Shown here in pieces: positions 29,947-39,743 of a DNA stretch of 45,548 nucleotides. The position numbers and the translations under genes were made by a program. Every line of letters starts with the position of its first letter. Within the stretch, counting starts at the first letter, position 1. The notes under the pieces were generated by a model. It did not search any database. It was not told where the DNA came from and saw only the letters and a program-made list of their open reading frames with translations. Source of the DNA: Periweissella beninensis (GTDB taxonomy: Bacteria; Bacillota; Bacilli; Lactobacillales; Lactobacillaceae); NCBI RefSeq assembly GCF_016908275.1, contig NZ_JAFBDN010000011.1, positions 1 through 45,548 of the forward strand, read 5' to 3'.

Positions 29947-30834
29947 CTAACGGGCCGCAGTTAAGCGTTTAAAAATTACTTTACCTAACCAACGCGCTAA
30001 TATATTAAATAGCAAAACCGCAATAACTAATACTGCTGAAGCTCCCGCTGAAACAGCCGCAGCATCTGGCATAATCCCTTCCGAATTAATTTTCCAAATA
30101 TGCACAGCTAATGTTTCGGCCGGCCGGAGGGGATTAAGCGGACTAGCCATATTAAATGGATTCCAATCACCAAAATCAAGGGCCGGTGCTGATTGGCCCG
30201 CTGTATAAATCAGAGCCGCAGCTTCACCAAACACACGCCCCGCTGACAAGACAACCCCTGTAACAATACTTGGTAAGGCTGCTGGTAAAATAACATGTAA
30301 AACGGTTTCCCATTTTGACAATCCTAATGCGGATCCCGCTTCTCTTTGTAAATTTGAAATTGAATTCAATGATCCTTCTACTGAACGTGTTAGTAATGGT
30401 AGATTAAACAACGTTAAAGCAATTGCTCCTGACAAAATTGAAAACCCAAAGTTCAACTTAACTACAATCAGTAAAAAACCAAACAACCCAACAACAACTG
30501 ATGGTAATGAACTCAAAATTTCAATTGCTGTGCGGATCATTGTTGTAAACCAATTTTTTTTGGCATACTCATTTAAATAAATTCCTGCTCCTAGCGCAAT
30601 TGGAAAAGAAATTAGCATAGTTAAAATTAATAAGTAAAATGAATTAAACAATTGGATTCCAATACCACCACCAGCTTGAAATGCTCTAGATGGCGCTGTT
30701 AAAAAATGCCAACTAAGATGGGGTACTCCATTAACTAAAATGTATCCTAACAAAGCTGCTAAAATTAAAATAACTAAGCCCGCAATGATATATAACACGC
30801 CAGTTGCAATTTTATTGACTGTTTTTGCTTGCAT
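29947..30834 (-). CDS. pstA: Phosphate ABC transporter permease PstA
   Basis: Membrane permease with about six helices, length 295. The binding-protein-dependent transport motif is present as REAGSALGLSKWETVLHVILP (EAA-type loop contacting PstB). Its ATG overlaps the pstC stop by one base (TAATG), a sign of translational coupling. AAAGGAG precedes the start. Confidence 0.97.
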   Translation of the reverse strand: MQAKTVNKIATGVLYIIAGLVILILAALLGYILVNGVPHLSWHFLTAPSRAFQAGGGIGIQLFNSFYLLILTMLISFPIALGAGIYLNEYAKKNWFTTMIRTAIEILSSLPSVVVGLFGFLLIVVKLNFGFSILSGAIALTLFNLPLLTRSVEGSLNSISNLQREAGSALGLSKWETVLHVILPAALPSIVTGVVLSAGRVFGEAAALIYTAGQSAPALDFGDWNPFNMASPLNPLRPAETLAVHIWKINSEGIMPDAAAVSAGASAVLVIAVLLFNILARWLGKVIFKRLTAAR

Positions 30835-31754
30835 TATTTTAATTCTCCTTTCTTACCAATTAAGCGAATGATAATGTTGAAAATCAATGACATTACCAAT
30901 AAAATTAGGGCTAATGTCCATAAGACATCATTTTGCATTGAACCCATAACAGTGTTCCCAATCCCCATCGTTAAAATCGATGTTAGTGTTGATGCTGGAC
31001 TTGTTAAGTTTTGTGGCATAATTGCTGCATTACCTACCACCATTTGTACAGCTAGTGCTTCACCAAAGGCCCGTGCCATTCCAAAAACAATCGCTGTTAA
31101 AATACCAGGTGTGGCTGCTCGTAAAATCACTTTATAAATTGCTTGCCACTGAGTTGCTCCAATTGCTAATGCCGATTCACGATAATACTGTGGTACTGAC
31201 CTCAGAGTATCAACCGTCATTGATGTCACAGTAGGCAAAATCATAACAAATAGCACAACTGTTCCTGAGAGAACACCAAAACCCGAGCCACCAAAAATAC
31301 TTCTGATAAATGGCACAACGACTGTTAAACCAATAAAGCCATAAACCACTGACGGAATTCCAACTAATAATTCAATTACTGGTTGTAAAATTTTAGCTCC
31401 ATATTTTGGTGAAATTTCTGTCATAAAAATAGCTGTCCCAATCGCAAATGGCGTCGCAACAATTGCTGATAGTACTGTTATCATAAACGAACCCGTAATC
31501 ATGGGTAACGCCCCAACTTGCGGCTTACCATTGCTACCGTTCGTACTTGGATTCCAAGTTTTACCTGTCATAAAATCCCAAAAATTAATTTTATCAGTGA
31601 AAAACGTAGCTAAGCCCTTTGAAGCCACAAAATAAAAAATGGATATAACCACTAATCCGATTAAAATTAGGGCTGCCATTGTAATCGTTTTACCAAAACG
31701 TTCTTTTTTCGTTGCTACCGATGTTTTCAATAAACTTTCACGGATTTGATCCAT
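30834..31754 (-). CDS. pstC: Phosphate ABC transporter permease PstC
   Basis: Partner permease of PstA, 306 residues, about six helices with a longer cytoplasmic N terminus. The EAA-type loop is YRESALAIGATQWQAIYKVIL. AAAGGAG lies before the ATG. It follows pstS by 14 bases and overlaps pstA by one. Confidence 0.97.
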   Translation of the reverse strand: MDQIRESLLKTSVATKKERFGKTITMAALILIGLVVISIFYFVASKGLATFFTDKINFWDFMTGKTWNPSTNGSNGKPQVGALPMITGSFMITVLSAIVATPFAIGTAIFMTEISPKYGAKILQPVIELLVGIPSVVYGFIGLTVVVPFIRSIFGGSGFGVLSGTVVLFVMILPTVTSMTVDTLRSVPQYYRESALAIGATQWQAIYKVILRAATPGILTAIVFGMARAFGEALAVQMVVGNAAIMPQNLTSPASTLTSILTMGIGNTVMGSMQNDVLWTLALILLVMSLIFNIIIRLIGKKGELK

Positions 31755-31768
31755 GACAATTCTCCTTT

Positions 31769-32641
31769 TTATCTCTTAGTAATCGTCCCATTTGCCGAGC
31801 GTTCAACTTGCATATCATGAATTGAAATGTACCCTAGCTGTGGAACTACAGTGTTTTGTACGTGTCTTGATTGCAAATATGTGATAAATTTCTTGACAGT
31901 TCCATTGACTTTACCTTTAGTATAAATATGTTCGTAAGCCCAAATTTTCCATTTATTAGTTGTTACATTAGCAATAGTTGGGGCCACTCCATCTATTTTA
32001 ACTGTTTGAACTGTTTTATCAGCATATGAAAACGCAAGATAGCTAATTGCACCTGGCGTTGTTGCTACAATCGAACGCACCATTCCAGATGAGTCCTGTT
32101 CAGGCGCTGGTGCCGATTCTGCTCCATTTAAAGCCCATTTTTCAAAAACGGCTCGCGTACCAGAACCACTTGCTCGATTTAATAATGTTATTTTTAAGTT
32201 TTTCCCTCCCACCTGTTGCCAGTTCGTAATTTTTCCTGTAAAAATTTTAATTAATTGTGTTTGCGTTAATTTTTTTATGCCAACTCCTTTATTAACAATG
32301 GGTGTAATGCCAACCACCGCAACTTTATGATCAGTTAATTTTTTTGCATCAATTCCTTGTTTTTCTTCAGCAAATAAATCTGAGTTCCCTAGTGTTACGG
32401 CACCTTCTTGCACTTGTGATAATCCTGTTCCCGTGCCACCACCTTGAACATTGACATAAACACCTAAATTCTTACTAGCAAATTCTTCCCCCACAGCTTC
32501 AACTAATGGTTGTAGGGCGGTTGAGCCAACAGCAGTAATTTGGGTCCCACTATTTGTTTTCTGGCGCGTAGTATATGTATACCCTAAATACCCACCAATT
32601 ATTAGCACGGTTCCGACCATTGCTAACCAACTACGTTTCAT
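31769..32641 (-). CDS. pstS: Phosphate-binding protein PstS, membrane-anchored (no lipobox)
   Basis: Extracellular phosphate receptor of the Pst importer, 290 residues. The mature part has the PstS hallmarks VGSTALQPL, GGGTGTGLSQVQ and RASGSGTRAVFE. Unlike most Gram-positive PstS, the N terminus (MKRSWLAMVGTVLIIGGYLGYTY) has no cysteine lipobox and no clear signal peptidase site after the hydrophobic stretch, suggesting an uncleaved membrane anchor. AGGAGG stands before the ATG. It is the first gene of pstSCAB-B-phoU and lies behind a strong Pho box. Confidence 0.95.
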   Translation of the reverse strand: MKRSWLAMVGTVLIIGGYLGYTYTTRQKTNSGTQITAVGSTALQPLVEAVGEEFASKNLGVYVNVQGGGTGTGLSQVQEGAVTLGNSDLFAEEKQGIDAKKLTDHKVAVVGITPIVNKGVGIKKLTQTQLIKIFTGKITNWQQVGGKNLKITLLNRASGSGTRAVFEKWALNGAESAPAPEQDSSGMVRSIVATTPGAISYLAFSYADKTVQTVKIDGVAPTIANVTTNKWKIWAYEHIYTKGKVNGTVKKFITYLQSRHVQNTVVPQLGYISIHDMQVERSANGTITKR

Positions 32642-32685
32642 TCTATTATCCTCCTACAACTTTCAGTACTTCTTCTACATCTTTA

Positions 32686-32739
32686 AGTATACGTAAACAA
32701 CGTAAATCTCATGTAGTAGCTCTGTAAAGATTGTGTAAA
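32686..32739 (-). promoter_or_regulatory. Pho box and promoter of the pst operon
   Basis: Four direct repeats on the minus strand at exactly 11-base steps: TTTACA (32734-32739), TTTACA (32723-32728), ACTACA (32712-32717) and TTTACG (32701-32706). Nine bases after the last comes a -10 TATACT (32686-32691). This is the pattern known for PhoP binding in Bacillus (TTAACA-type repeats of about 11 bases). No normal -35 is present, so transcription probably depends on the activator. Confidence 0.8.
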
Positions 32740-32795
32740 TATCATATTTCACCCCCAACCAAACGCCACACAACACTATTAAAGCCATGCTACAC

Positions 32796-32825
32796 AAAAA
32801 AAGGGTTATTATGTAACAACCCTTT
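32796..32825 (-). terminator. Terminator after phoR
   Basis: An 8-bp stem (32800-32807 with 32818-32825) followed by a run of seven T on the minus strand. It insulates the phoPR operon from the pst promoter. Nothing else is seen in the remaining 100 bases up to phoR. Confidence 0.9.
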
Positions 32826-32922
32826 GCATACTTTATACTAATATCCAATTCTTAAAACCTTATTCAAATATGAAACAATCAACGATAATCGATACGTATG
32901 CTAGTCTTCTTAATACAAAAAC

Positions 32923-34323
32923 TTATTTATTAAGCTCTGGCTTCACATATTGAAATAATAAATTAATTGTAGTCCCCACCCCAACTTGGCTTTTTAAGCT
33001 AATTTGGCCGTTTTGTTTAGCAACTAATTCCTTGACAATTGCTAAGCCAAGGCCGGTACCACTAGCAATTCGTCGTGTCCTTGAACTATCACCACGATAA
33101 AAACGTTCAAATACTCGTTGCTGCTGCTTTTCAGGTATCCCAATTCCATCATCAATAATTTGTAGTTGCCAATTGTTATCATTTAGCTGACCTTCAATGA
33201 CAACATGACCGTTTAGATGGCCATATTTAATCGCATTACCAACAATATTTTTAATAATTTGCGCCATTTTTTGCTCATTGAGCATCACATAAAAGGGCGT
33301 ATTTACATTGTTTATTAATGTGATATTTTTAGTATTAGCTAAACCACTTAAAACTAGTAATTGTTGATCTAACCACGATGCTAAATTAATTTTCACTTGT
33401 TTTTCAGTAATACTTGCACTTGTAATCCGTGAAAGAGAGAGAACATCTTCCACCAAGTCCGTCAATCGCTGACTTTCATCACTAATAATTTGTAAAAAAT
33501 CAGTTAATGCTTTTGGATCCTCTTTTGCACCGGCTTGTAACGTTTCCACGAAGCCACTAATTGCCGTGATGGGTGTTTTTAATTCATGTGATACATTAGA
33601 TACAAAATCAACCTGCATTTGTTCTAATTGCACAATTTCTGTAATATCATATAAAATTATCATCATTTGAAAATGGGCTTTGGTTGGCTCATTAATAACG
33701 ATAGTAACTTCCGCAGTCTTTTTCATTTCGCCATTATCAAATTCTAGGGTTGCTTGCTGTTTTTCTTTGGAATGCAATGCTTTTTCAATCAAACTAGTTA
33801 ACCCAAAATGATTATTAATATCTTGATATACTTGGTGCCCCACAACAACTTTTTGACCCAATAATCTACTAACCGCAAGATTAGTTACTTTAATTTGACG
33901 ATGTGCATTAATAACTAAGACACCTACGGGCAAGTTAGCAACTAATGTCGCTAATTCTCCTTCACGACGTGCTAGCCAATAGTTTTGATTACGTGCAAAA
34001 TCTTGTAACTCATTTAAGGCCATTGCTAGATCATAATAAGGATCAGTCCTTTCAAGTAAAATATGCCCATTATCAACATGTTTTTCGACATCTTTAATTT
34101 TTTTACTGATTGTTTCTACTGCTACTAGTCTTTGTTTAACAATCACCCAATACAACCATACCTGCATCCCAGTTAAGATAATCACCATTATGATTGTCAT
34201 CCAAATAAAAGACATATGTAAAATCTGACGTAAAGTATGATTAATAATCAATATCAAGCTCAAATTAATACTTAATAATACAATTGCTAATAAGCATATT
34301 CGTCGCAATTCTTTACCATTCAT
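32923..34323 (-). CDS. phoR: Phosphate-sensing histidine kinase PhoR/PnpS
   Basis: Membrane sensor kinase of the phosphate regulon, 466 residues from the chosen ATG (AAAAGAG 8 bases upstream; the frame extends 19 codons earlier, into the phoP end). Two membrane segments (about 8-27 and 38-62) are joined by only about 10 residues. A PAS-like domain (about 125-230) follows, then HisKA with the phospho-acceptor in VSHELKTP (His246), and an ATPase domain with DDGIGIPEKQQ and GTGLGLAIVKEL. The nearly absent extracellular loop suggests that phosphate status reaches it through PhoU and the Pst permease. Confidence 0.95.
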   Translation of the reverse strand: MNGKELRRICLLAIVLLSINLSLILIINHTLRQILHMSFIWMTIIMVIILTGMQVWLYWVIVKQRLVAVETISKKIKDVEKHVDNGHILLERTDPYYDLAMALNELQDFARNQNYWLARREGELATLVANLPVGVLVINAHRQIKVTNLAVSRLLGQKVVVGHQVYQDINNHFGLTSLIEKALHSKEKQQATLEFDNGEMKKTAEVTIVINEPTKAHFQMMIILYDITEIVQLEQMQVDFVSNVSHELKTPITAISGFVETLQAGAKEDPKALTDFLQIISDESQRLTDLVEDVLSLSRITSASITEKQVKINLASWLDQQLLVLSGLANTKNITLINNVNTPFYVMLNEQKMAQIIKNIVGNAIKYGHLNGHVVIEGQLNDNNWQLQIIDDGIGIPEKQQQRVFERFYRGDSSRTRRIASGTGLGLAIVKELVAKQNGQISLKSQVGVGTTINLLFQYVKPELNK

Positions 34324-34339
34324 AGCATTAGCTCTTTTC

Positions 34340-35053
34340 TTATTTTTCCAAATCGGGGCTAAACTGATATCCAAAGCCACGGACAGTTTTAATAAAATGT
34401 GGATTTTTTGGATCTATTTCAATTTTTTCACGTAAATGTGAGACGTGAATATCAACCATCCGCGTCTCGCCCGCATAGTCGTAGCCCCACACCCCACTTA
34501 ATAATTCATCACGACTTAGCACATGATTTTTACGTTCCACTAAAAATACTAATAATTCATATTCTTTTGGTGTTAATAAAATTTCTTGGTCACCAACTGA
34601 CACCCGTTTCTGATTCTTATCGATTTCTAAACCATTCAGTCTTAAAATAGCACTTTCATCCATGGCTTGCTTTATTTGTAAATCAGAATCATCATAGCGA
34701 CGCAATACCGCTTTAATTCTCGCTAGCACTTCCCGTGGACTAAACGGCTTCGTAATGTAATCATCTGCTCCAATCTCTAGTCCTAAAACTTTATCAAATT
34801 CATCGCCCTTGGCAGTCACAATAATAATTGGTGTTTTTATTTTTTCTTGTCTTAGTTTTTTAGTTACTTCAATTCCATCTATCTCTGGTAGCATTAAATC
34901 CAACAAAATAACATCAATTGTCCGGTCTTGTCCTTGCTTGAACGCTTGTGTGCCATCTCTTGCAACCAATACCTCATAGCCAGCTTGCTTCAAATTATAT
35001 TCTAATAATGTTGCAATTGCTAGCTCATCATCTACTACTAATACTTTTCGCAT
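34340..35053 (-). CDS. phoP: Phosphate-response regulator PhoP/PnpR
   Basis: OmpR-family response regulator of 237 residues. The receiver domain has the acidic pair Asp8/Asp9, phospho-acceptor Asp52 (LLDLMLPEIDG) and Lys102. The C-terminal winged helix has LTPKEYELLVFLVE and VDIHVSHLREKI. The start is chosen at the ATG 7 bases after GAGGG; a longer frame to 35188 would run over the promoter and the prfB terminator. It is followed 16 bases later by phoR. It is the likely activator of the two Pho boxes in this window. Confidence 0.97.
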   Translation of the reverse strand: MRKVLVVDDELAIATLLEYNLKQAGYEVLVARDGTQAFKQGQDRTIDVILLDLMLPEIDGIEVTKKLRQEKIKTPIIIVTAKGDEFDKVLGLEIGADDYITKPFSPREVLARIKAVLRRYDDSDLQIKQAMDESAILRLNGLEIDKNQKRVSVGDQEILLTPKEYELLVFLVERKNHVLSRDELLSGVWGYDYAGETRMVDIHVSHLREKIEIDPKNPHFIKTVRGFGYQFSPDLEK

Positions 35054-35088
35054 TGCATTGCCCTCATCTTCACCCAAATTTACTTTAA

Positions 35089-35097
35089 GTATACCAA
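35089..35097 (-). promoter_or_regulatory. Extended -10 promoter of phoPR
   Basis: The minus strand reads TGGTATACT, an extended -10 (TGn plus TATACT), just after the prfB terminator and 35 bases upstream of the phoP ATG. The -35 is weak and no Pho repeats were seen here. Confidence 0.5.
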
Positions 35098-35106
35098 AAC
35101 ATACGA

Positions 35107-35136
35107 AAAGCGATACAACATCTAGTGTATCGCTTT
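35107..35136 (-). terminator. Terminator after prfB
   Basis: A perfect 11-bp stem (35107-35117 with 35126-35136), loop of 8, ending in four T on the minus strand. It lies 21 bases past the prfB stop and directly upstream of the phoP promoter. Confidence 0.8.
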
Positions 35137-35157
35137 GGTAAATTTTAAGTAAAGTTT

Positions 35158-36273
35158 TTAATCTGGATTCTGTAGGCTTAATTTCCATTGTAAATATGCA
35201 TTAATGAATGGGTCTAAAGCACCATCCATTACAGCTTGTGGATTACTACTTTCAAAATTTGTTCGATGATCTTTAACCATACTATATGGATGAAACACAT
35301 ATGATCTGATTTGTGACCCCCAACCATTTTCCATTTGTTCCCCCGCAATTTCAGCCCGTTCCTTCGCTTGCTTTGCTTGTTCCAATTGATAAAGTTTAGC
35401 CTTTAACATTCCTAAAGCTGTATCTTTATTTTGAAATTGCGATCGTTGTGCTTGTGATGACACAATTATTCCGGTCGGAATGTGGGTTAACCGCACGGCC
35501 GAACTAGTTTTATTAATATGTTGTCCACCAGCACCTGATGCTCTAAAAACATCCATTTTAATATCATCCCAACTAACCTCAATATCAATGCTATCATCTA
35601 ATTCTGGCATCACATCAATTGAGACAAATGAAGTATGCCGCCGACCGGCCGAATCAAACGGTGAAATTCGCACAAATCGATGAACCCCTTTTTCAGAACG
35701 TAAATAGCCATATGCATTATGTCCCTTAATTGCCATCGTTACCGATGAGACTCCCGCCACATCATCTGGTTGATAATCTAAAACTTCAACTTTGAAATCA
35801 TGTTGTTCCGCCCAACGAGTATACATTCTAAATAAATTTTGGCCCCAATCAGCTGACTCGGTACCACCTGATCCCGGATGAATTTCTAAAATAGCATCGT
35901 TAGCATCATACGGCTCATTCAACAGTTGTGCTAGTCGATATGTTGCCATTTTTTCTTGTAATTGTTTAATTGTTACTAATAAATCAGTGTATAGTTCCTC
36001 ATCTGGTAATTCTTCGAGTACCTCAATTGTCTCCGTCACCTCATCGACACCATCTTGTAGCTCCATAAACGTATCACGTCGTTTTTTTAATTGATTAGTT
36101 TCATCAATTACTTTTTGAGCTTGTTGATTATCATTCCAAAAGTCATTTTGACTCATTTCATACTCATTTTCAGCAATTTGCCCGTCTAAAGCATCTAAAT
36201 CCAGCGATTGTCTAAATGCCTTAACTGAAGTTTGCATCATATTAAGTTGTTTTTTTACATCAGTTAATTCCAT
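35158..36273 (-). CDS. prfB: Peptide chain release factor 2, without programmed frameshift
   Basis: Releases peptides at UGA and UAA stops. It contains the UGA-recognition tripeptide in RISPFDSAGRRH and the catalytic GGQ in GAGGQHINKTS. The ATG after GAGGAAATT gives 371 residues; upstream in-frame codons (to 36315) overlap the secA terminator. The usual prfB in-frame UGA with its internal Shine-Dalgarno-like stretch is absent: the site reads TTT AGA CAA TCG CTG GAT TTA, so the gene is one continuous frame. It follows secA, the conserved secA-prfB order. Confidence 0.97.
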   Translation of the reverse strand: MELTDVKKQLNMMQTSVKAFRQSLDLDALDGQIAENEYEMSQNDFWNDNQQAQKVIDETNQLKKRRDTFMELQDGVDEVTETIEVLEELPDEELYTDLLVTIKQLQEKMATYRLAQLLNEPYDANDAILEIHPGSGGTESADWGQNLFRMYTRWAEQHDFKVEVLDYQPDDVAGVSSVTMAIKGHNAYGYLRSEKGVHRFVRISPFDSAGRRHTSFVSIDVMPELDDSIDIEVSWDDIKMDVFRASGAGGQHINKTSSAVRLTHIPTGIIVSSQAQRSQFQNKDTALGMLKAKLYQLEQAKQAKERAEIAGEQMENGWGSQIRSYVFHPYSMVKDHRTNFESSNPQAVMDGALDPFINAYLQWKLSLQNPD

Positions 36274-36293
36274 AATTTCCTCACTTTTTTTAA

Positions 36294-36333
36294 TAAAAAA
36301 ACATGCCATATTCAATCACAGAACACTGGCATG
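36294..36333 (-). terminator. Terminator after secA
   Basis: Stem CATGCCA/TGGCATG (36302-36308 with 36327-36333) followed by a long T run on the minus strand. It lies 30 bases past the secA stop, within the untranslated start of prfB. Confidence 0.8.
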
Positions 36334-36363
36334 CTTTTACCAATTTGCTTATTAGCTGGTAAT

Positions 36364-38727
36364 TTACATTGTTAAATTTTGCCGAATTTCAGCTTTCATA
36401 AATAACCGCGTTACATCATATTCAATATCCGCAATCATTTCCTCAAACAGCCGGAACCCTTCTGTTTGATATTCGACTAATGGGTTTAATTGACCATAGC
36501 CTCGCAACCCAATCCCTTGTCGTAATTGATCCATTGTGTCAATGTGATCAGTCCAATGACTATCAACAACTCGCAAAATTACAACTTTTTCAAATTCCAA
36601 TATTTGCTCAGCTTCATAAAGTTGTTTTTCTTTTTCATCATAAATTTCCAAGGCTTTTTGGTACAAGAAATCAACAATTTCATCTTTGCTTTTACCATTC
36701 AAATCAGTTTCAGTCAATGCATCTTCTTTAACAATCACTGATGTAGCAAAATCAATAATTGCTTGCAAATTCCACTCTTCGACTTTACCTAAAGTATGCG
36801 CATCAACAACTCGCTTAATCGTTCGTTTAACCATGGGTAGTAAAACATCCTTGAGGCCTGTTTCTTCATCAATAATTTGATTACGCTCGCGATAGATAAC
36901 TTCACGTTGCTCACGCATCACATCATCATATTGAAGCACATTTTTCCGTGAATCATAGTTATTACCTTCAACCCGTTTTTGTGCAGATTCAACAGAATGC
37001 GTAATTAAACGATTTTTAATGACCGCATTTTCTTCTTCAAGGTTCATTCGATCCATCAACCGCTTAATTCTTTCAGCACCAAAACGTAACATTAAATCAT
37101 CTTCAAGTGATAAGAAAAATTGTGAGAATCCTTGATCCCCTTGCCGTCCTGACCGACCACGTAATTGATTATCAATTCGACGTGACTCATGGCGTTCAGT
37201 TCCAATAACTGCTAATCCACCTAAATCAGCAACACCAGGTCCTAACTTAATATCAGTTCCTCGCCCTGCCATATTAGTAGCTATCGTAACAGCCCCTCGT
37301 TGCCCCGCATTGGCAATGATTTCGGCCTCTTTAGCATGATTTTTGGCGTTTAAAACATTGTGAGCAATTCCTTCGACATCTAATAAATGCGCCAAATATT
37401 CTGATGTTTCAACCGCAACGGTCCCAATTAAAATTGGTTGTCCCTTACCATGTAACTCTTTTACTAAAGCAACAACTGCATCAAATTTTGATTTTAATGA
37501 AGGATAGAGTAAATCTGGCTCATCTACTCGCGCCACTGGCTTATTAGTAGGAATTGAAATTACTTCCATGTTGTAGATTTCTCGAAATTCTTCACGTTCT
37601 GTTTGTGCTGTCCCAGTCATACCCGACAATTTTTTATACATCCGAAAGAAGTTTTGATAAGTAATGTTAGCCATTGTCTTATTTTCTTCCTGAATTTCAA
37701 CATGTTCCTTGGCTTCAATCGCTTGGTGTAAGCCATCTGAAAAACGACGACCATCCATAATCCGTCCAGTAAAACTATCCACAATCATGACTTCGTTGTC
37801 AGCAACTACATAATCTTTGTCTTTTAGCATAATATAATTTGCTCGTAAACTTTGATCTAAGTGGTGTGTTAGCGCTGTATTTTCTGAATCATACAGATTT
37901 TCTAAATTAAAGAAATCCTCAGCTTTATTAATTCCAGTATCAGTTAGTGAAATCGTTTTTGACTCTAAGTCAACTTTATAATCTTCTTTGGCAGTTAATG
38001 TTTTAACAAAACGATCAGCACGTTCATATAACGCGGTTGTCCCTGATGATGGTCCCGAAATAATTAATGGTGTTCGCGCTTCATCAATTAAAATTGAGTC
38101 AACTTCATCAACAATTGCAAAGTTTAAAGGTCGTTGCGATCGCTCTGCTGGATCTGTAACCATGTTATCTCGTAGATAATCAAACCCTAGCTCGGAGTTT
38201 GTTGAATAGGTAATATCAGCATCATAAGCAGCGCGTTTTTCATCAGGTGTCATATCAGAAGCGTTAACACCAACGGTCAATCCTAGCCAATTATAAACTT
38301 CACCCATTTCGCTAGCATCTCGCGCTGATAAATATTCGTTAACAGTAACAACATGCACCCCTTTTTTAGAAATTGCATTTAAATAAACTGCCATCGTTGC
38401 AGTCAATGTTTTCCCCTCACCAGTTCGCATTTCAGCAATATTACCTTCATGCAAGACTATTGATCCCATAATTTGTACTCTAAATGGATATAAACCTAAC
38501 ACTCGCTTATCTGCTTCACGAATTGTTGCAAAAGCTTCTGGTAATAACGCATCCAAAGTTTCTCCATCAGCATACCGTTTTTGGTATTCAGTGGTTTTTG
38601 CTTTTAATTCAGCATCAGTTAAAGCTGCCATTTCATCAGCATGTGCTTGGACTTTATCAGCAATTTTGCCTAAACGCTTTAATTCACGTGTATCACTTTC
38701 AATCCATGTGCGTAAAAAGTTAGCCAT
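36364..38727 (-). CDS. secA: Preprotein translocase ATPase SecA
   Basis: ATP-driven motor of the Sec export pathway. Walker A is in [11 protein letters not shown], the DEAD-type box [11 protein letters not shown], and later motifs are [11 protein letters not shown] and RGRSGRQGD. At 787 residues it ends soon after the helical scaffold ([11 protein letters not shown]). The C-terminal linker with a zinc-binding cysteine motif found in longer SecA proteins is absent, as in many lactobacilli. AAGGA stands before the ATG. A promoter lies 70 bases upstream. Confidence 0.98.
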   Translation of the reverse strand: MANFLRTWIESDTRELKRLGKIADKVQAHADEMAALTDAELKAKTTEYQKRYADGETLDALLPEAFATIREADKRVLGLYPFRVQIMGSIVLHEGNIAEMRTGEGKTLTATMAVYLNAISKKGVHVVTVNEYLSARDASEMGEVYNWLGLTVGVNASDMTPDEKRAAYDADITYSTNSELGFDYLRDNMVTDPAERSQRPLNFAIVDEVDSILIDEARTPLIISGPSSGTTALYERADRFVKTLTAKEDYKVDLESKTISLTDTGINKAEDFFNLENLYDSENTALTHHLDQSLRANYIMLKDKDYVVADNEVMIVDSFTGRIMDGRRFSDGLHQAIEAKEHVEIQEENKTMANITYQNFFRMYKKLSGMTGTAQTEREEFREIYNMEVISIPTNKPVARVDEPDLLYPSLKSKFDAVVALVKELHGKGQPILIGTVAVETSEYLAHLLDVEGIAHNVLNAKNHAKEAEIIANAGQRGAVTIATNMAGRGTDIKLGPGVADLGGLAVIGTERHESRRIDNQLRGRSGRQGDQGFSQFFLSLEDDLMLRFGAERIKRLMDRMNLEEENAVIKNRLITHSVESAQKRVEGNNYDSRKNVLQYDDVMREQREVIYRERNQIIDEETGLKDVLLPMVKRTIKRVVDAHTLGKVEEWNLQAIIDFATSVIVKEDALTETDLNGKSKDEIVDFLYQKALEIYDEKEKQLYEAEQILEFEKVVILRVVDSHWTDHIDTMDQLRQGIGLRGYGQLNPLVEYQTEGFRLFEEMIADIEYDVTRLFMKAEIRQNLTM

Positions 38728-38799
38728 AAATTTGTATTCCTTCTTTTCTGATTCTTTTTATCTTTTTAATGTATTTAATGATAAATTACTCCAAGTTAT

Positions 38800-38827
38800 A
38801 TAGTAACAGAAATCCGCAATTTATCAA
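38800..38827 (-). promoter_or_regulatory. Promoter of secA
   Basis: Minus-strand -35 TTGATA (38822-38827), 16-base spacer, extended -10 TGTTACTAT (hexamer 38800-38805). The rest of the 327-base gap 38728-39054 holds the hpf terminator and nothing else I can identify. Confidence 0.55.
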
Positions 38828-39011
38828 AGTTTCATGACAAATATTATTAACTAATTTTTAAAATACCTAACGCTAAATTTAATTATATTTGAAGGCTAGT
38901 TAGCTAACATGTCCTGGTGTCCTCAGTTACTCATTTGCATGCTAAATTCTCAGTTAATCTTTAACTTAATTACTATTTGTCTCCATCATAATACGTAGTC
39001 TCGGTTAAAAT

Positions 39012-39042
39012 AAAAAGAGCCTAGGCTATAAAGCCTAAACTC
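39012..39042 (-). terminator. Terminator after hpf
   Basis: An 11-bp stem with two G-U pairs on the minus strand (39017-39027 with 39032-39042), followed by five T. It lies 12 bases past the hpf stop. Confidence 0.85.
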
Positions 39043-39054
39043 ATTTAATTTCTA

Positions 39055-39606
39055 TTAATTTGTCGCTTCAATTAGGCCATAACGCCCATCTTTACGACGA
39101 TAGACAACATGCACTGATTGATCTTCATCTTCATAAACAAAGAAATTGTGACCGAGCATTTCCATTTGCAAAATGGCTTCTTCAGAATCCATTGGTTTAA
39201 GCGAAACATGCTTGGTGCGGACAACTTCGATATTGTCCTCAGTCTCTACTTCATTGTCAACCGCTTCATCCGTTACAAACTCTAATCCTTTATAACCCTT
39301 TTCACGTGATTTACGATTGACCTTAGTTTTATGTTTTCTAATTTGTCGTTCTAATTTTTCACTAACAAAGTCGATGGCAGCATACATATCTGTTTGACTT
39401 TCCTCTGCCCGTAGAGTTAAAAACGACATTGGGATGGTCACTTCAACTTTTGAAGTTTTTTCTGGATAAACTTTTACATTAACATGAGCTGTCGCTTCTA
39501 CATCATCACCTAAATAACGATTTAATTTTCCCAAACGTTTTTCGACATAGCTTCGAATAGCCTCTGTTACTTCAATGTTCTCTCCACGAGTAATTACTTT
39601 AAGCAT
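39055..39606 (-). CDS. hpf: Ribosome hibernation promoting factor, long form
   Basis: Dimerises 70S ribosomes into inactive 100S particles in stationary phase or stress. The N-terminal HPF/RaiA domain (residues 1-100, ITRGENIEVTEAIRSYVEKR) is followed by a linker and the C-terminal dimerisation domain (SEEAILQMEMLGHNFFVYED ending RRKDGRYGLIE) that marks the long form. Length 183 is typical. GGGAG precedes the ATG. It has its own consensus promoter about 90 bases upstream and lies between comFC and secA as in relatives. Confidence 0.97.
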   Translation of the reverse strand: MLKVITRGENIEVTEAIRSYVEKRLGKLNRYLGDDVEATAHVNVKVYPEKTSKVEVTIPMSFLTLRAEESQTDMYAAIDFVSEKLERQIRKHKTKVNRKSREKGYKGLEFVTDEAVDNEVETEDNIEVVRTKHVSLKPMDSEEAILQMEMLGHNFFVYEDEDQSVHVVYRRKDGRYGLIEATN

Positions 39607-39696
39607 AATAGTGCTCCCTTCTTCCTAAAAATATTTTTAGGACCGCGGTTTTTAGGTATTGATTAAAAAATATTCTTAAACAACTACCTTATGGTT

Positions 39697-39725
39697 ATTA
39701 TACACTATAAAATTATAATTTGTAA
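39697..39725 (-). promoter_or_regulatory. Promoter of hpf
   Basis: Minus-strand -35 TTACAA (39720-39725), 17-base spacer, perfect -10 TATAAT (39697-39702). A small AT palindrome lies in the leader around 39638. Confidence 0.65.
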
Positions 39726-39743
39726 CCGTCTTCAGTAAAATTT

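Noticed and set aside
38909-38998. A 29-codon plus-strand frame in the gap between secA and hpf
   Set aside because: No ribosome binding site or promoter, and random-looking composition.
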